NCBI GenBank assembly: GCA_949752745.1
Contig: OX457034.1
Location: 193,924 to 257,923, forward strand
Direction of reading: 5' to 3'
DNA from: Protula sp. h YS-2021
Lineage: Eukaryota; Annelida; Polychaeta; Sabellida; Serpulidae
Length of the DNA: 64,000 nucleotides
The notes beneath the pieces were generated by a model. It worked only from the letters and a program-made list of their open reading frames with translations. It did no database searches and was not told where the DNA came from. Positions 36,801 through 48,710 of this stretch are shown here, one piece after another. The position numbers and the translations under genes are program-made. The number at the start of each line of letters is the position of its first letter. Position 1 is the stretch's first letter.

Positions 36801-38748
36801 AAAAAATTCTTACTGAATGTATCCAAGTTTGTAAAAGAAAAATTTACGTGGAAATAGCCTGGAAAACCTGGAATTTTCCAAAAATTAAATTCCCTGAGTT
36901 TTCCCTGAGATTTGCCAGAATTACCAAATTCCCTGAGTTTTCCTTGACTGGAAAATGTCGATTCATTTTTCCCTGAATTCCCTGATTTCCAGAGTCGGTG
37001 GCCACCCTGTGATCATGTAAATTCTAAATAACTGTAAATTCTAAATTTTTTCAAGGAAAACTGAACTGTCTGCCGACAATGCCTCTCGAAGTCCATGTGA
37101 ACAGGGTCCGTAACGATAACTGAGTTTCAGATTCAAGACTTTTTTCAAGACAGTTTAAGATTTTTTCAGGACTTTTTAAAGTTTTTAGGAACAGTTTTAC
37201 ATACATTTTATTGATTTATTTTAAGAATTTAAAGACAATAGTGACATACTGCATATCTAATAACAGTTACTCTTTTTATCACAGTATCACTTTTCCAGAA
37301 TATCAATTTCATATCTCACAAAAGTTCTTTTTTTTTTTTACCGTTGCAGAGTCAAGAAGGCGCGAAAAAATATATAGAACACAGAAATTTCATAAACATA
37401 TTTCACATCATATTTGATTTTCCAATTTAAGACTTTTCAAGACATTTTTTCCAGAATTCAAGACAATTCCAGGTACCCTGAGACGATCTGGCAAATTCTA
37501 GACTTTTCAAGAATGCTACAAAACCTGATGTAAAAGCTTTTAAATGTGTTCAATCAAACTGCACAGCAACGTTAGACTGAAGCCAGCATCTATCATAGAT
37601 ACCAAAAAAAAAAAAAACATCATAAAAAACTGATATTGCTGAAGAAAAACAAACAAACAGGCTTTCATACACTTTAATACATACAACTAGGGGTGTAACG
37701 GTTCGCACCGTAACCGAAAATCGACCGCGGTTCTTCGGTTCGGTTAAAAATGCGAACAAGAAGTATTATCGGAATTTTCTTCTTTTTTTTTTTTTGGTAT
37801 TTTAATTTTTCAGTGATAGTGGACAGCTACCAACTAAGGTTCTACTTCCCATCCAACTATAAGACCTCAGCATGCTGACATGTTGCTCTGTTTAAAGAAA
37901 AATGTGTACATATGTCAAGCTACCACTAGCCATTTTAACGAGAACTGTTCCTTTAGCGGCAGTGGTGTGATGTTTCCTAAGTGTAATTCAAGAGTTAAAG
38001 CTTCTTACAATATGTATAAAGGCGTTTTGTTTTTATGGCGTTATCATTAAGAAAATCTGTAAATGCTCTAAGTTAGAACAAAACTTAAATTGAAGTGTGG
38101 GCAAAACTGTAATGATTGTTAAGGAGATAATTTAACTCAGCTGTAAGTTCGATGACGTGAAAAAAATATGTAGACTGTTATTTGTGATATTTATGCTTAA
38201 CTGCAGTATCTGTGACTTTTTAAATATTTTAAACGGGTGGACGAATCACGCAGGGCTTCTGATTTGCTCCGAAATTATGCCTATAGTCATGCGCATCTGA
38301 AAGCTAGATTTGAATGTAGATATACAACTAGAGCAGTGTGCATAACCCTCATATTCCCCACAGCCCCCCCCCCCCCCAACCCCATCAGTTAAACACGGCC
38401 ATCAATAGTCAATCAAACGCTGAAATTTTCCAAGCCCACCTGGCCCATTTTCCTTGGACGAACCTGGCCCATTTACAATACCGATATGTGTTTGTTCCCA
38501 TAGAAGCTACATATCAAGTTTCATAAAAATCCTGGCAGGAGTTTTTAAGTTATCATGTTAACAAGCTCTTGATGACAGACCGACACGCGGTCGATCGCAT
38601 ATATTCCCTGTGGGGAATAAAAAACATACGGGATGGGTGGTGGGGGGGGGGGGGGGGCAGGGGGGCAGGGAGGGGGTCGCATGCACGTACCACATTCGGC
38701 AACAACTGAAGCGGCTCCTCCATAAACGAATGACCTCCAGTCCTGCAT
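16101..38748 (-). CDS. SLC25A14/SLC25A30-like mitochondrial carrier, eight exons, last exon missing
   Basis: Exons on the minus strand: 38748–38691, 36562–36415, 34868–34774, 31027–30942, 20473–20375, 19174–19050, 18146–18086 and 16196–16101. All borders are AG/GT, phases agree, and they join into 256 codons from the ATG in [18 protein letters not shown]. Three carrier signatures are present: [11 protein letters not shown] (residues 22–32), NPTDVLK–IRMQ (123–133) and NPIDVVK–TRLMNQ (218–230). Diagnostic stretches [14 protein letters not shown] and [18 protein letters not shown] place it with the UCP5/UCP6 group, which lies in the inner mitochondrial membrane and exchanges small anions. Members are about 290 residues; about 40 C-terminal residues (one exon) are absent and may lie in the N gap. 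Introns are very long and repeat-filled. The donors of exons 2, 4 and 7 are tandemly multiplied. A non-coding first exon is likely, since an acceptor precedes the ATG by 13 bases. Confidence 0.92.
16215..16455. repeat. (TTAG/TCAG)n tetranucleotide repeat
   Basis: Interspersed GTTA and GTCA four-base units in the carrier intron just upstream of exon 8 in the gene's direction. Confidence 0.9.
16664..17861. mobile_element. 1.2-kb DNA-transposon-like element, CAGGGCTGATTTTAG termini
   Basis: The ends are CAGGGCTGATTTTAG and its perfect inverse CTAAAATCAGCCCTG, flanked on both sides by AAACTC (16658–16663 and 17862–17867), a likely target-site duplication. Subterminal GTGCGCAAAATTTTG words are inverted too. 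The inside has an AT microsatellite (17688–17775) and no recognised transposase. It is inserted in carrier intron 7. Confidence 0.8.
17930..18110 (-). repeat. Carrier exon-7 donor in three tandem copies
   Basis: The exon end plus donor, AATCCTATAGATGTGGTC–AAA then GTGAGTGTT, is present at the true junction (18086) and again about 74–78 bp and 150 bp further into the intron, separated by C-rich spacers. The second copy keeps the donor exactly; the third has GGCCAGA before GTGAGTGTT. Confidence 0.85.
18640..19010 (+). repeat. GA / GGGA purine tract
   Basis: Alternating (GA)n and (GGGA)n blocks in carrier intron 6. The 221-codon + strand open frame across it is low-complexity and not a gene. 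Confidence 0.9.
19205..20222 (-). repeat. 29-bp minisatellite, about 35 copies
   Basis: Nearly uniform 29-bp units around CCCATTGTCCTGACCAGTCC, with a variant class carrying CCAGCACATAC. It begins about 30 bp upstream of the acceptor of carrier exon 6 and fills most of intron 5 on that side. The 397-codon minus-strand open frame joins repeat translation to real exon 6 and should not be read as one protein. Confidence 0.95.
20495..20900 (+). repeat. AACACCCTGTATA minisatellite
   Basis: Diverged units of about 18–24 bp (GAACACCCTGTATATAGT, GAACATCTTGTATTTTT) in the carrier intron, just upstream of exon 5 in the gene's direction. Confidence 0.8.
21170..28945 (+). repeat. 139-bp satellite array rich in TCAAGGTCA sites
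   Basis: From about 21600 the unit length is a steady 139 bp, about 53 copies; 21170–21600 holds diverged relatives. Each unit contains TGACCTTGACCTCC and, about 20 bp later, GGTCAAGGTCAAAAACC, so TCAAGGTCA appears once on each strand per unit. TCAAGGTCA is the extended half-site of monomeric nuclear receptors (ERR, SF-1/FTZ-F1). A higher-order period of 1807 bp (13 units) links about 22340–24150 to 24150–25750, and a 417-bp (3-unit) pattern dominates 26500–28500. It lies inside carrier intron 4. The recurring 69-codon open frames are artefacts. Confidence 0.95.
29118..30941 (-). repeat. 45-bp minisatellite derived from carrier exon-4 donor, about 40 copies
   Basis: On the minus strand each unit reads AACCCGACCGATGTCCTCAAG followed directly by GTGAGTGTCACC and ATAGCC. 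That is the last codons of carrier exon 4 (ANPTDVLK) plus the splice donor. The real junction is at 30942, and the array extends downstream into intron 4. A 366-bp block is repeated (about 29740–30100 and 30105–30470). The frame of exon 4 stays open through the array to about 30114, with the repeat [15 protein letters not shown]. The same DNA also gives long open frames on the plus strand, which are not genes. Confidence 0.95.
31078..31887. mobile_element. Inverted-repeat element, GTCCCCCGC family, copy 1
   Basis: The left end has GTCCCCCCGCCGG; the right end is the palindrome AGTCCCCCGGCGGGGGACT at 31869–31887. Inside are four diverged copies of a ~165-bp unit (GGCCAATGTCCTTGGGCCGAC, CTCATTTACAATACC, AAATGTAGGCTTGAGTGTGT). 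It lies 60 bp upstream of carrier exon 4. No coding potential is seen. Confidence 0.7.
31890..32505. other. Carrier intron 3, no feature recognised
   Basis: AT-rich sequence with an AAATA run at 31954–31983. Nothing coding was recognised on either strand. Confidence 0.5.
32508..33520. repeat. E-box-rich minisatellite (CACGTG / CATGTG)
   Basis: About 1 kb of units built from GCGTCACGTGATCTCACGT and GCGTCATGTGATGCGTCAT, with higher-order mixtures. CACGTG and CATGTG hexamers recur every 10–25 bp. It lies in carrier intron 3. Confidence 0.9.
34135..34370. mobile_element. Palindromic MITE
   Basis: Left end TAGGGCCGATTTCACAACTT with AGTCTAGACC; right end GGTCTAGATTCGAGTTGT with AAAACAGACCCATA. 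The halves are imperfect reverse complements, with internal AAGACCGGGGTTTCAAACC matched by GGTTTGAAACCTGGTTTC in part. TA-flanked termini suggest a mariner-like origin, but this is inferred. Confidence 0.65.
34905..35334. mobile_element. Inverted-repeat element, GTCCCCCGC family, copy 2
   Basis: Ends AGTCCCCCGC and GCGGGGGACT. The inside has two related units (ATTGCACAGATTTACTAAAT and ATTGCACAGCTCCCCTATAT contexts). Its edge is only 36 bp from the acceptor of carrier exon 3 (34868), so it may contribute to that acceptor region. Confidence 0.65.
35345..36000. repeat. GTCGACA minisatellite
   Basis: Diverged units of about 18–36 bp with TATGTCGACACCCC and CCTCCTTAGGTGACACCCGC in carrier intron 2. 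Open frames across it are repeat artefacts. Confidence 0.85.
36040..36414 (-). repeat. Tandem copies of carrier exon-2 3' end with donor
   Basis: The real junction of exon 2 is at 36415 (TATTCTGG then GTAGGTTAAGATGG). A 146-bp downstream block repeats the last ~50 exon bases (CATGAAGCGTGTCTTCT… to TATTCTGG) and the donor at about 36270. A third, partial copy near 36150 keeps the intron part and the CATGAAGCGTG word but has lost most exon bases and the donor. GGGA-rich spacers separate the copies. Confidence 0.85.
36644..37009. mobile_element. MITE with CAGGATGGCC termini, copy A
   Basis: About 366 bp, starting CAGGATGGCCTCCTGG and ending CGGTGGCCACCCTG. It is nearly the same sequence as 40934–41318. 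It lies in carrier intron 1, about 80 bp from the exon 2 acceptor. Confidence 0.85.
37010..38326. other. Carrier intron 1, little recognised
   Basis: AT-rich. The stretch at about 37689–37760 (TAGGGGTGTAACGGTTCGCA, then an imperfect palindrome) resembles one end of an hAT-type element, but no partner end was found. Confidence 0.4.
38327..38620. mobile_element. MITE-like family with ATTCCCCAC termini, copy 2 (complete)
   Basis: Left AGAGCAGTGTGCATAACCCT and ATTCCCCAC; right ACACGCGGTCGATCGCAT then CCCTGTGGGGAAT. Relatives are at 13076–13369 and 43779–44050. It ends about 70 bp downstream of carrier exon 1. Confidence 0.7.
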
Positions 38749-38866
38749 TCTCCCAACACTGTAAACACAAGCATTGACGTCAACTGCCGCCAAAAAAAAA
38801 GCAAAAAACACCCCCCCAATAAAAAACAACAAGGCCACTGCAGACAGCACAGCTCCCGACCGGAAT

Positions 38867-38880
38867 CCAAGATGGCGGCC
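38867..38880 (-). promoter_or_regulatory. YY1-type motif upstream of carrier start
   Basis: The minus strand reads GGCCGCCATCTTGG, the usual YY1 site found near animal transcription starts. It lies about 120 bp upstream of the carrier ATG and just outside the likely 5'-untranslated exon. The match is by eye; function is inferred from position. Confidence 0.4.
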
Positions 38881-38989
38881 ATTGTGATCTTCGAATTAAC
38901 GAAGCATATGATCCTCCAATCTGACTACTGGAGTACCATAGGGCATAACAAGTAAACAAGTTAACAAGACGATGCATTGTTTGAAAACT

Positions 38990-39600
38990 GCACGACACTC
39001 TTCTCCCCCTCTGCACGACACGCTTTTCCCCCCTGCAGGACACGTTTTCCAACCTCTGCACGACACGCTTTCTCTCTGAGAACGACACGCTTTTCCCATC
39101 TGCACGACATGCTTTTCCCCACTGCACGACACGCTTTTTCCCTCTGCACGACACGCTTTTCCGCTCTGCACGACACGCTTTCCCCCTGTGCACTACACGT
39201 TTTTCCCCTCTGCACGACACGCTTTTCCGCTCTGCACGACACGCTTTCCCCCTGTGCACTACACGTTTTTCCCCTCTGCACGACACGCTTTTCCCTTCTG
39301 CACGACATGCTTTTTCCCTCTGCACGACACGTTTTCTCCTGTGAACGACACACTTTCCCCCTCTGCACGACACGCTTTCCCCTCTGCACGACACGCTTCT
39401 CCCCTCTGCACGACACATTTTCTCCTGTGAACGACACGCTTTTCCCCTCTGCACTACACGTTTTACCCCTCTGCACGACATGCTTGCCCCCTCTGCATGC
39501 TTTTCCCCTTTTCCCTCTGCACAACACGCCTTTTCCCTGTGAACGACACATTTTCCCCTCTGCACGGCACGCTTTCCCCCTCTGCACGCCACGCTTTTCC
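38990..39600. repeat. ~21-bp minisatellite upstream of carrier gene
   Basis: Units around TCTGCACGACACGCTTTTCC with GTGAACGACAC variants. It starts about 240 bp upstream of the carrier start codon. Open frames of 208–270 codons here are artefacts. Confidence 0.9.
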
Positions 39601-40451
39601 CCCTCGTTTTTATTTATTTACACTAATTTCTCCAAGAACCACTCTTACTACAAAAGTTGCGTCTTCTGTTGATGTTTCAGCCTTTACAGTTTGCCTGTTT
39701 TAATTCTTTTAATTCACATAACTGTTATCTGTTATACTGTGTTATATTACAATGTATATCGTTTGAGTAATGAGTTGTCCCTGGTGCAGTGATCCATTCT
39801 GGCACCAAACACATTTACATGTCCTAACTCTCCCTTAAACACCATGAAATATATTCTTAAAGTCAGAATATACCAAGCAAATATTTTATTAGACGTGTTT
39901 TGCCGTTTGCAATATAAGATGATATAGCTATAGTCAGCCTATTCCGGAATTGACTCCTGTGGAATAACTACAATTCTGTTCTATTCTAACACTTCTATGA
40001 CACTATGCATTTCAAAAAGACCAATCAAATGATGGAACTTGAAAAGTTCCATGAAGCTTCAAACCTTTTCATTTTTGTTTTGGTGTTTAGTTTTCCTCGA
40101 TAATCATCCATTTTGTTTTTGTTGGATCTAGCAATCTGGAAATGGCGTGTTCTTCATTTAACTGAAGTTTTCTTCTCGGCCTTTACGCGCTCAAAATAAA
40201 CGAATGTTGATTGTCTATTATTTTCTCACTAGTGACGACACAATAGCAGATCTTCCCCAAGTGCGCTGAATCACTCAGTGTTCATTTCCCGGGCTAATTT
40301 ACGCAACATAACCCACCCCTTATTTCTGTTATCTACCGGGTTTTAGAAAAATTCCTTACGTTTTTTCGTAAAACAAATAAAAAATATTATTTTCTTCTTA
40401 TGATTCTGTCTTGTGTTTTTTTTTTTATATGGAATTATTATTTTCAATTCT
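39601..40451. other. No feature recognised
   Basis: AT-rich intergenic sequence. No exon-like open frame with matching splice sites was seen. Confidence 0.5.
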
Positions 40452-40604
40452 CAGGGTTCGCGTTGGCGGGGTTTTTGTCCACTTTTTGGGCATTGCTTTA
40501 CGAAATGACTCGCTTTTTCGGAACCCACCGAGTTTTTCTGGACCAAACTGAGTCACACTTTCCTTTTGTTGACTCACTTTCCTGAGAACCCAGCGCGAAC
40601 CCTG
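40452..40604. mobile_element. 153-bp MITE with CAGGGTTCGCG termini and 5-bp TSD
   Basis: Ends CAGGGTTCGCGTTGG and CCAGCGCGAACCCTG are inverted, flanked on both sides by ATTCT (40447–40451 and 40605–40609). Too short to code for anything. Confidence 0.85.
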
Positions 40605-40933
40605 ATTCTAACTTTCTTGTCTGAAAATGACTGTCGTTTACACATTAAGTGAAAAAAAAAACCCCGTAAAATCGGCAGCAATTGAATTTTCAAGATCCGC
40701 CATCCTCCATATCTGGAATGAACATTGGCCGACTTATGTTATAGAAACTGATTGAGGTCTACGTTATTAATGGAAACAGTTGTAAAAGATTAAAGAGTGT
40801 TTGAGCTGGCAATAGTTGAAAGCCTGCCTCTCGTGATCTAGTCGTACGATATACATGAATAATTTCTGCTATACCCAGGGCCTGAAAAAAAGCGGTTCGC
40901 ACAGTCCATATATGACCTTTGCAGGCCTCCCGG

Positions 40934-41318
40934 CAGGATGGCCACCTGGAATCCGAAATGAAAAATTTTTTTTCCAGACATTTTCCATACAATGAATTTT
41001 GACAGCGCAGGTTTTCAGAATTCCAATACTTGCATGTTTTGGTTGAAAAACAATAATCATCGACTAAGTATCCCACTATTTCTCTTAAACGCTTAGAAAA
41101 ATACAACGTTCAACAAATTCGTACTAAATCTATCCAGTTTGTAAAAAAAAATGTACGTGGAAATAGCCTGGAAAACCTGGAATTTTCCAAAAATTAAATT
41201 TCCTGAGTTTTCCCTGAGATTTGCCGGAATTACCAAATTCCCTGAGTTTTCCCTGACTGGAAAATGTCGATTCATTTTTCCCTGAATTCCCTGATTTCCA
41301 AGGTCGGTGGCCACCCTG
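40934..41318. mobile_element. MITE with CAGGATGGCC termini, copy B, 5-bp TSD
   Basis: Ends CAGGATGGCCACCTGG and GGTCGGTGGCCACCCTG are inverted and flanked by CCCGG on both sides (40929–40933 and 41319–41323). It closely matches copy A at 36644–37009. Confidence 0.88.
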
Positions 41319-41324
41319 CCCGGA

Positions 41325-42455
41325 GAGCCCCACGCAGTCGGTTATCGAAGAGGCTCTCACCATCACCAACTCCCCGCGCAGTCGGTTATCGAAGAGGCCC
41401 TCACCATCACCAACTCCCCACGCGGTCGGTTATCGAAGAGGCTCTCACCATCACCAACTCCCCGCGCAGTTAGTTATCGAAGAGGCCCTCACCATCACCA
41501 ACTCCCCGCGCAGTTGGTTATCGATGAGGCTCTACCCATCACCAACTCCCCACGCAGACGATTATCGAAGAGGCTCTCACCATCACCGACTCCCCGCGCA
41601 GTCGGTTATCGAGGAGGCTCAAACCATCACCAACTCCCCACGCAGTCGGTTATCGAGGAGGCTCTCACCATCACCAACTCCCCGCGCAGTCGGTTACCGA
41701 AGAGGCTCTCACCATCGCCAACTCCCCGCGCAGTCGGTTAACGAGGAGGCTCTCAACATCACCAACTCCCCGCGCAATCGGCAATCAACATGAATCCCTA
41801 TTTATTGTCCATTCCACTTTGTTACGACTTTATTGTCCATAAAACTGTATTTACCAGGAAAGACATGTACGGACCTCGAAATCGGAAAGTGGGAAACCAT
41901 GCCCGATCCAGGCTTGCGATTCCATACAATACGTCACCATCACCAACTCCCCGCGCAGTCGGTTATCGAAGAGGTTCTCACCATCACCAACTCTCCGCGC
42001 AGTCGGTTATCGAAGAGGCTCTCACCATCGCCAACTCCCCGCGCAGCCGATTATCGAAGAGGTTCTCACCATCACCAACTCCCCTCGCAGCCGATTACCG
42101 AAGAGGTTCACAACATCACCAACTCCCCGCGCAGCCGATTATCGAACAGGCTCTCAACATCACCAACTCCCTGCGCAATCGGTTATCGAGGAGGCTCAAA
42201 CCATCACCAACTCCCCACGCAGTCGGTTATCGAGGAGGCTCTCACCATCACCAACTCCCCGCGCAGCCGGTTACCGAAGAGGCTCTCACCATCGCCAACT
42301 CCCCGCGCAGTTGGTTATCGATGAGGCTCTACCCATCACCAACTCCCCACGCAGACGATTATCGAAGAGGCTCTCACCATCACCAACTCCCCGCGCAGTC
42401 GGTTATCGAGGAGGCTCTCAACATCACCAACTCCCCGCGCAATCGGCAATCAACA
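41325..42455. repeat. 44-bp minisatellite in two blocks with duplicated flank
   Basis: Units around CAGTCGGTTATCGAAGAGGC with CTCACCATCACCAACTCC. The blocks are 41325–41780 and 41935–42455. Each is followed by the same ~110-bp unique sequence (CAATCGGCAATCAACATGAA to GACATGTACGGAC), so the array and its flank were duplicated together. Reading frames here are by-products. Confidence 0.9.
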
Positions 42456-42697
42456 TGAATCCCTATTTATTGTCCATTCCACTTTGTTACGACTTTATTG
42501 TCCATAAAACTGTATTTACCAGGAAAGACATGTACGGACATGGAAATCGGAAGCAAATGAAGCAAAAGCAAAATATTTAATGAAGAATGTAATGAAGATA
42601 ACTTGTCTCGGACAAATAAGTTTTAGAAACAACAATAGGAAACAGGGATTAGGGATCGTTGTTAGAAAAGGAACGACTACAAAAGCCACGTGTGTGC

Positions 42698-42729
<32 letters not shown>

Positions 42730-42988
42730 TACTGCACGCTGAACAAAGAAGCAAGATTGTCGATAATACTTAGTCCCGGAAACAGGTCAATACCGGCCTT
42801 TATCCCCCGGGTGATTACCTCCCCCCCGCCCCGGTCGAACATTTGATTTTCACTTTTATTTATTTATGTTTTTATTTTTATTTTGAGTTTTATTTTATCT
42901 TGGCCTTATTACCAGTTCAGTTGCATGTTTATGATTCTTGATTATAACGATAGTATTATTAGATCAATGGCATAAACAACAGGCAGAG

Positions 42989-43272
42989 CAGGGTTGAGAT
43001 TTCGCGGTCGCCCGGTCGCCCGTGGCGACCAACTTTTGGCTCGGGCGACCAACTTTTTCGAGCTGGTCGCCCGAGTGGCGACTAACGTCTTTCTGAGTAT
43101 TTATACTGTTGATTATTTTAAACACCATTTTGTTGTTGTTTTTTCATGTGAGGTGGGCTAGACAAATTTTGCAAAAATTGCGCCGGGCGACTAACTTTTA
43201 TGCCGGGCGACTAACTTTTTAAAGTTGGTCGGCCGGAGGGCGACCAGAAAATTTTACGAAGTCTCAACCCTG
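42989..43272. mobile_element. 284-bp MITE with CAGGGTTGAGA termini and 5-bp TSD
   Basis: Ends CAGGGTTGAGA and TCTCAACCCTG, flanked by CAGAG on both sides (42984–42988 and 43273–43277). The inside repeats GGGCGACCAACTTTT and GGGCGACTAACTTTT. Confidence 0.88.
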
Positions 43273-43362
43273 CAGAGGATACTGCTGATTCCGTGAAAAC
43301 CGTGAAAGTTACACATGTTTGTTCCTTTGTCTTAAACCATATAATGGTTAAGTTGCAAATCC

Positions 43363-43695
43363 AATAAGCCAAATCACACTTTGACTTTTGCAGAAAAGTT
43401 TTTGCGTTTCGGCTGAATTCAGATGGGATGAGGAAAAAAGAAAAAACTAGCAAAAATCAATAAAATCCCATTTTGCCAGAAACATATTCACATATTGGCT
43501 ATTGAAGGAACTGAATAATATGTAAAATACTTTTTAAAAGATCATATGCTGGCTTTATAAATTTAGAAGTATGCATGTTAAAAGAAAAATAGAATTTTGA
43601 TGTTTTTCCTTATCATTTTTTTATAATTTATCCCAAAATATTTGCAGTCGAAACAACACCTCCACCAGAAAGACCGGAAAGTGCGAACTGGCTTT
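43363..43695. mobile_element. MITE family with AATAAGCC termini, copy 2
   Basis: Begins AATAAGCCAAATCACACTTT and ends AAAGTGCGAACTGGCTT. Same internal sequence as 13899–14244. Confidence 0.8.
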
Positions 43696-43778
43696 TTCAA
43701 TCACCATTGCCGTTGCATCCATAATGTGCATGTTGTTTATTCAATTGATATGATAATTCCATCGCTGTAATCAAGAAC

Positions 43779-44050
43779 TAGAGCAGTGTGCATAGCCCAC
43801 ATATTCCCCACAGGCCCCCCATCAGTTAAACACGGCCATCAATAGTCAAGGGCTGAAATTTTCTAAGTCCAGCTGGTCCATTTTCCTTGGACGAACCTGG
43901 CCCATTTACAATACCGATCTGTGTTCGCTCCCATAGAAGCCACATACCAAGTTTCATTAAAATCCTTGCAGCAGTTTTTAAATTATCGTGTTAACAAGCT
44001 CTTGATGACAGACCGACCGACACGCGGTCGATCGCATATATTCCCCCTGT
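43779..44050. mobile_element. MITE-like family with ATTCCCCAC termini, copy 3
   Basis: Begins CTAGAGCAGTGTGCATAGCC and ends GCATATATTCCCCCTGTG. The terminal GGGGAAT of copy 2 is lost. Confidence 0.7.
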
Positions 44051-45145
44051 GTATGTCTCCCTGTATATATCTCTTGTATGTGTAATCCATTGACTAATTG
44101 TCGTTAACCCTTTAGTTTCCTGGTGTGTTCTCTTTGCTGTTAACCAGCTTGATACTTCTACTTAAGATTTCCCTGCAAATAACCTGCTTGGCTTTGGCTG
44201 TTTTGGTTCTTTGATGTACTCGATCCCTGACCATGCTAAACCGTTTTTCTCAGTAAAATTTCTTTACCGCGCTACTTATGCACCATCTTTTAGTTTTGAT
44301 TTCCAAAGACTTTGTTTGTGTCTTATGCCTTTTCTGCTTTGTTCTTTCTTGTAATCTGCATGCTGTACTGTTTAAGCTTATTGAAATGTAATAAAGATGC
44401 AATTTTTTTCAGACTTTTCCCAGTTAGTTTTGTCCGGAAACGAACACTGGCTTCAGCGCTTGGAAACAGTGATGTAGGCGACCATAATGAAGGGCCAACA
44501 GTGTAAACTCGTTTATGCGAAAGAAATCCTTTTGATATTCCTCTAGCCTCTAATCCGCATACTTTCTCACATACTGACGTCACACGAGCAAATCAACCAA
44601 TCAGCTAAGAGGGATTTCCTTGGCAACGACATTGTTTTGGAATAGAAACGCACCTTTATCACTCTTTTTGCAAATCTACGCGCAAATTACAAACGTTTTC
44701 GTTGCAGAAAAAAAACTAGTTTTTAAAATGGCATTGGATAATGACTTATTTTCCAATTATCGCTAATTTTGCCATTTGTTCCGATTTGAAATTTGACGAA
44801 GGTCAAGGACATGTGTTGAAAGATACAGTCTATACGGCAGGCACTTATAGAAGAACAAGTTACAAAAGTTCTCAGGTTTAATTTTCAAATGTACCAAAAT
44901 GCTCCCGGCATGATTCCAACCATCTTCCGTACTACTATTTATTTTAAGCATGAAATGGTGACTGAATATACTCGTATACATATATATTATATTCTTGCGG
45001 ACACCTTCATGCAATGCATTGTGGGTACCTGAGGGCATAATGAGCGGTATTTGGAGTTTATCGCACTGTTTTATACCAATACAAATTCTTCGGTATTTTA
45101 GCTAAGTAATAAAATTTTTTTCCAAACGGTAAAAAGTATTTAAAG
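44051..45145. other. No gene recognised; weak exon-like stretch
   Basis: Mostly AT-rich. At about 44413–44506 (+) a good acceptor (TTTTTTTCAG) is followed by a short open frame ending in NEGPTV and a stop. I do not recognise the peptide and found no upstream exon, so it is not called as a gene. Confidence 0.4.
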
Positions 45146-45495
45146 AATAAGCCATTTCGCACTTTTGACTTTTGCCGAAAAGTTTTTGCGTTTCAGCTGA
45201 ATTGAGGTGGGATAAGGATATAAAGAAATGATAAGAAAAAAAACGGCAAAAAATCAACAAAGTTCCATTTTACCAGAAACATATTCACATGTTGGTTAAT
45301 AAAGGGATTGAATAATATGTAAAATAATTTTTAAAAGATCATATGATGGCTTTATAAATTTGAAAGTGTGCATGTTGAAAGAAAATTAGAATTTTTATGT
45401 TTTTCCCTTATCATTTCTTTATAATTTAACCCCCAACATTTTCAGTCGAAACAACAACTCCACCGGAAAAATCCCAAAGTGCGAATTGGCTTATT
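45146..45495. mobile_element. MITE family with AATAAGCC termini, copy 3 (most intact)
   Basis: 350 bp with inverted ends AATAAGCCATTTCGCACTTT and AAAGTGCGAATTGGCTTATT. This copy defines the termini of the family. No clear target-site duplication was found. Confidence 0.85.
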
Positions 45496-45790
45496 AACTG
45501 CCTGGCATGTGACAAGTAGGCAAAAATATACGCAATCGGCCCAGAACAAGAAAAATACCCTGTTATATGTGGTATAAAACAATGAGAAACTATGCGTTTT
45601 GCCCAGACCCAAGTACTGTCACTTTTTGATCATGCGATGAAAATGTTAATTCTTATTGGTGGATGTAAGGTCGCGGCGTGAACTTGTCCTCAAGAATAGA
45701 CACCGGGGGCTACGAGCCATTTCCAAGAAGAGGTCCCACATTGTTTACAAATTGATACTGAATTGCTTAACTTAAGAAAAAAATACATAC

Positions 45791-45968
45791 CTTTTGGTTG
45801 AGAGCAACGGATTTGCCTTCGATAAACTCTTTTCGGTATGAACCATGGGCGAAACTGTGTCCTTGGTCCACTTTTCACTCGTGTTGTTTCCTTTTTCACT
45901 GTTCGTGCATTAATCCTAGATTTTCGAATTTCTGTAAATTGCAGGATTTCATTTATGCTAATAGCCAT
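45791..45968 (-). CDS. Possible first coding exon, unknown protein
   Basis: From an ATG at 45968 an open frame of 59 codons (MAISINEILQFTEIRKSRIN…, rich in Arg/Lys, with FRPWFIPKRVYRRQ) runs to CCAAAAG followed by the strong donor GTATGTATTT. Codon use looks less AT-biased than its surroundings. No downstream exon could be paired with it and I do not recognise the family. It could equally be chance or a transposon remnant. Confidence 0.25.
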
Positions 45969-45974
45969 AACACC

Positions 45975-48710
<2,736 letters not shown>

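Noticed and set aside
38780..39592. 270-codon minus-strand frame with Cys/Arg repeats
   Set aside because: 21-bp minisatellite translation upstream of the carrier gene.
41790..42458. 222-codon frame with His/Pro/Ser repeats
   Set aside because: 44-bp minisatellite; frames rotate through the array.
44413..44506. Possible terminal exon (+) after TTTTTTTCAG
   Set aside because: Short, unrecognised peptide with no upstream exon found. Mentioned in the flank entry only.
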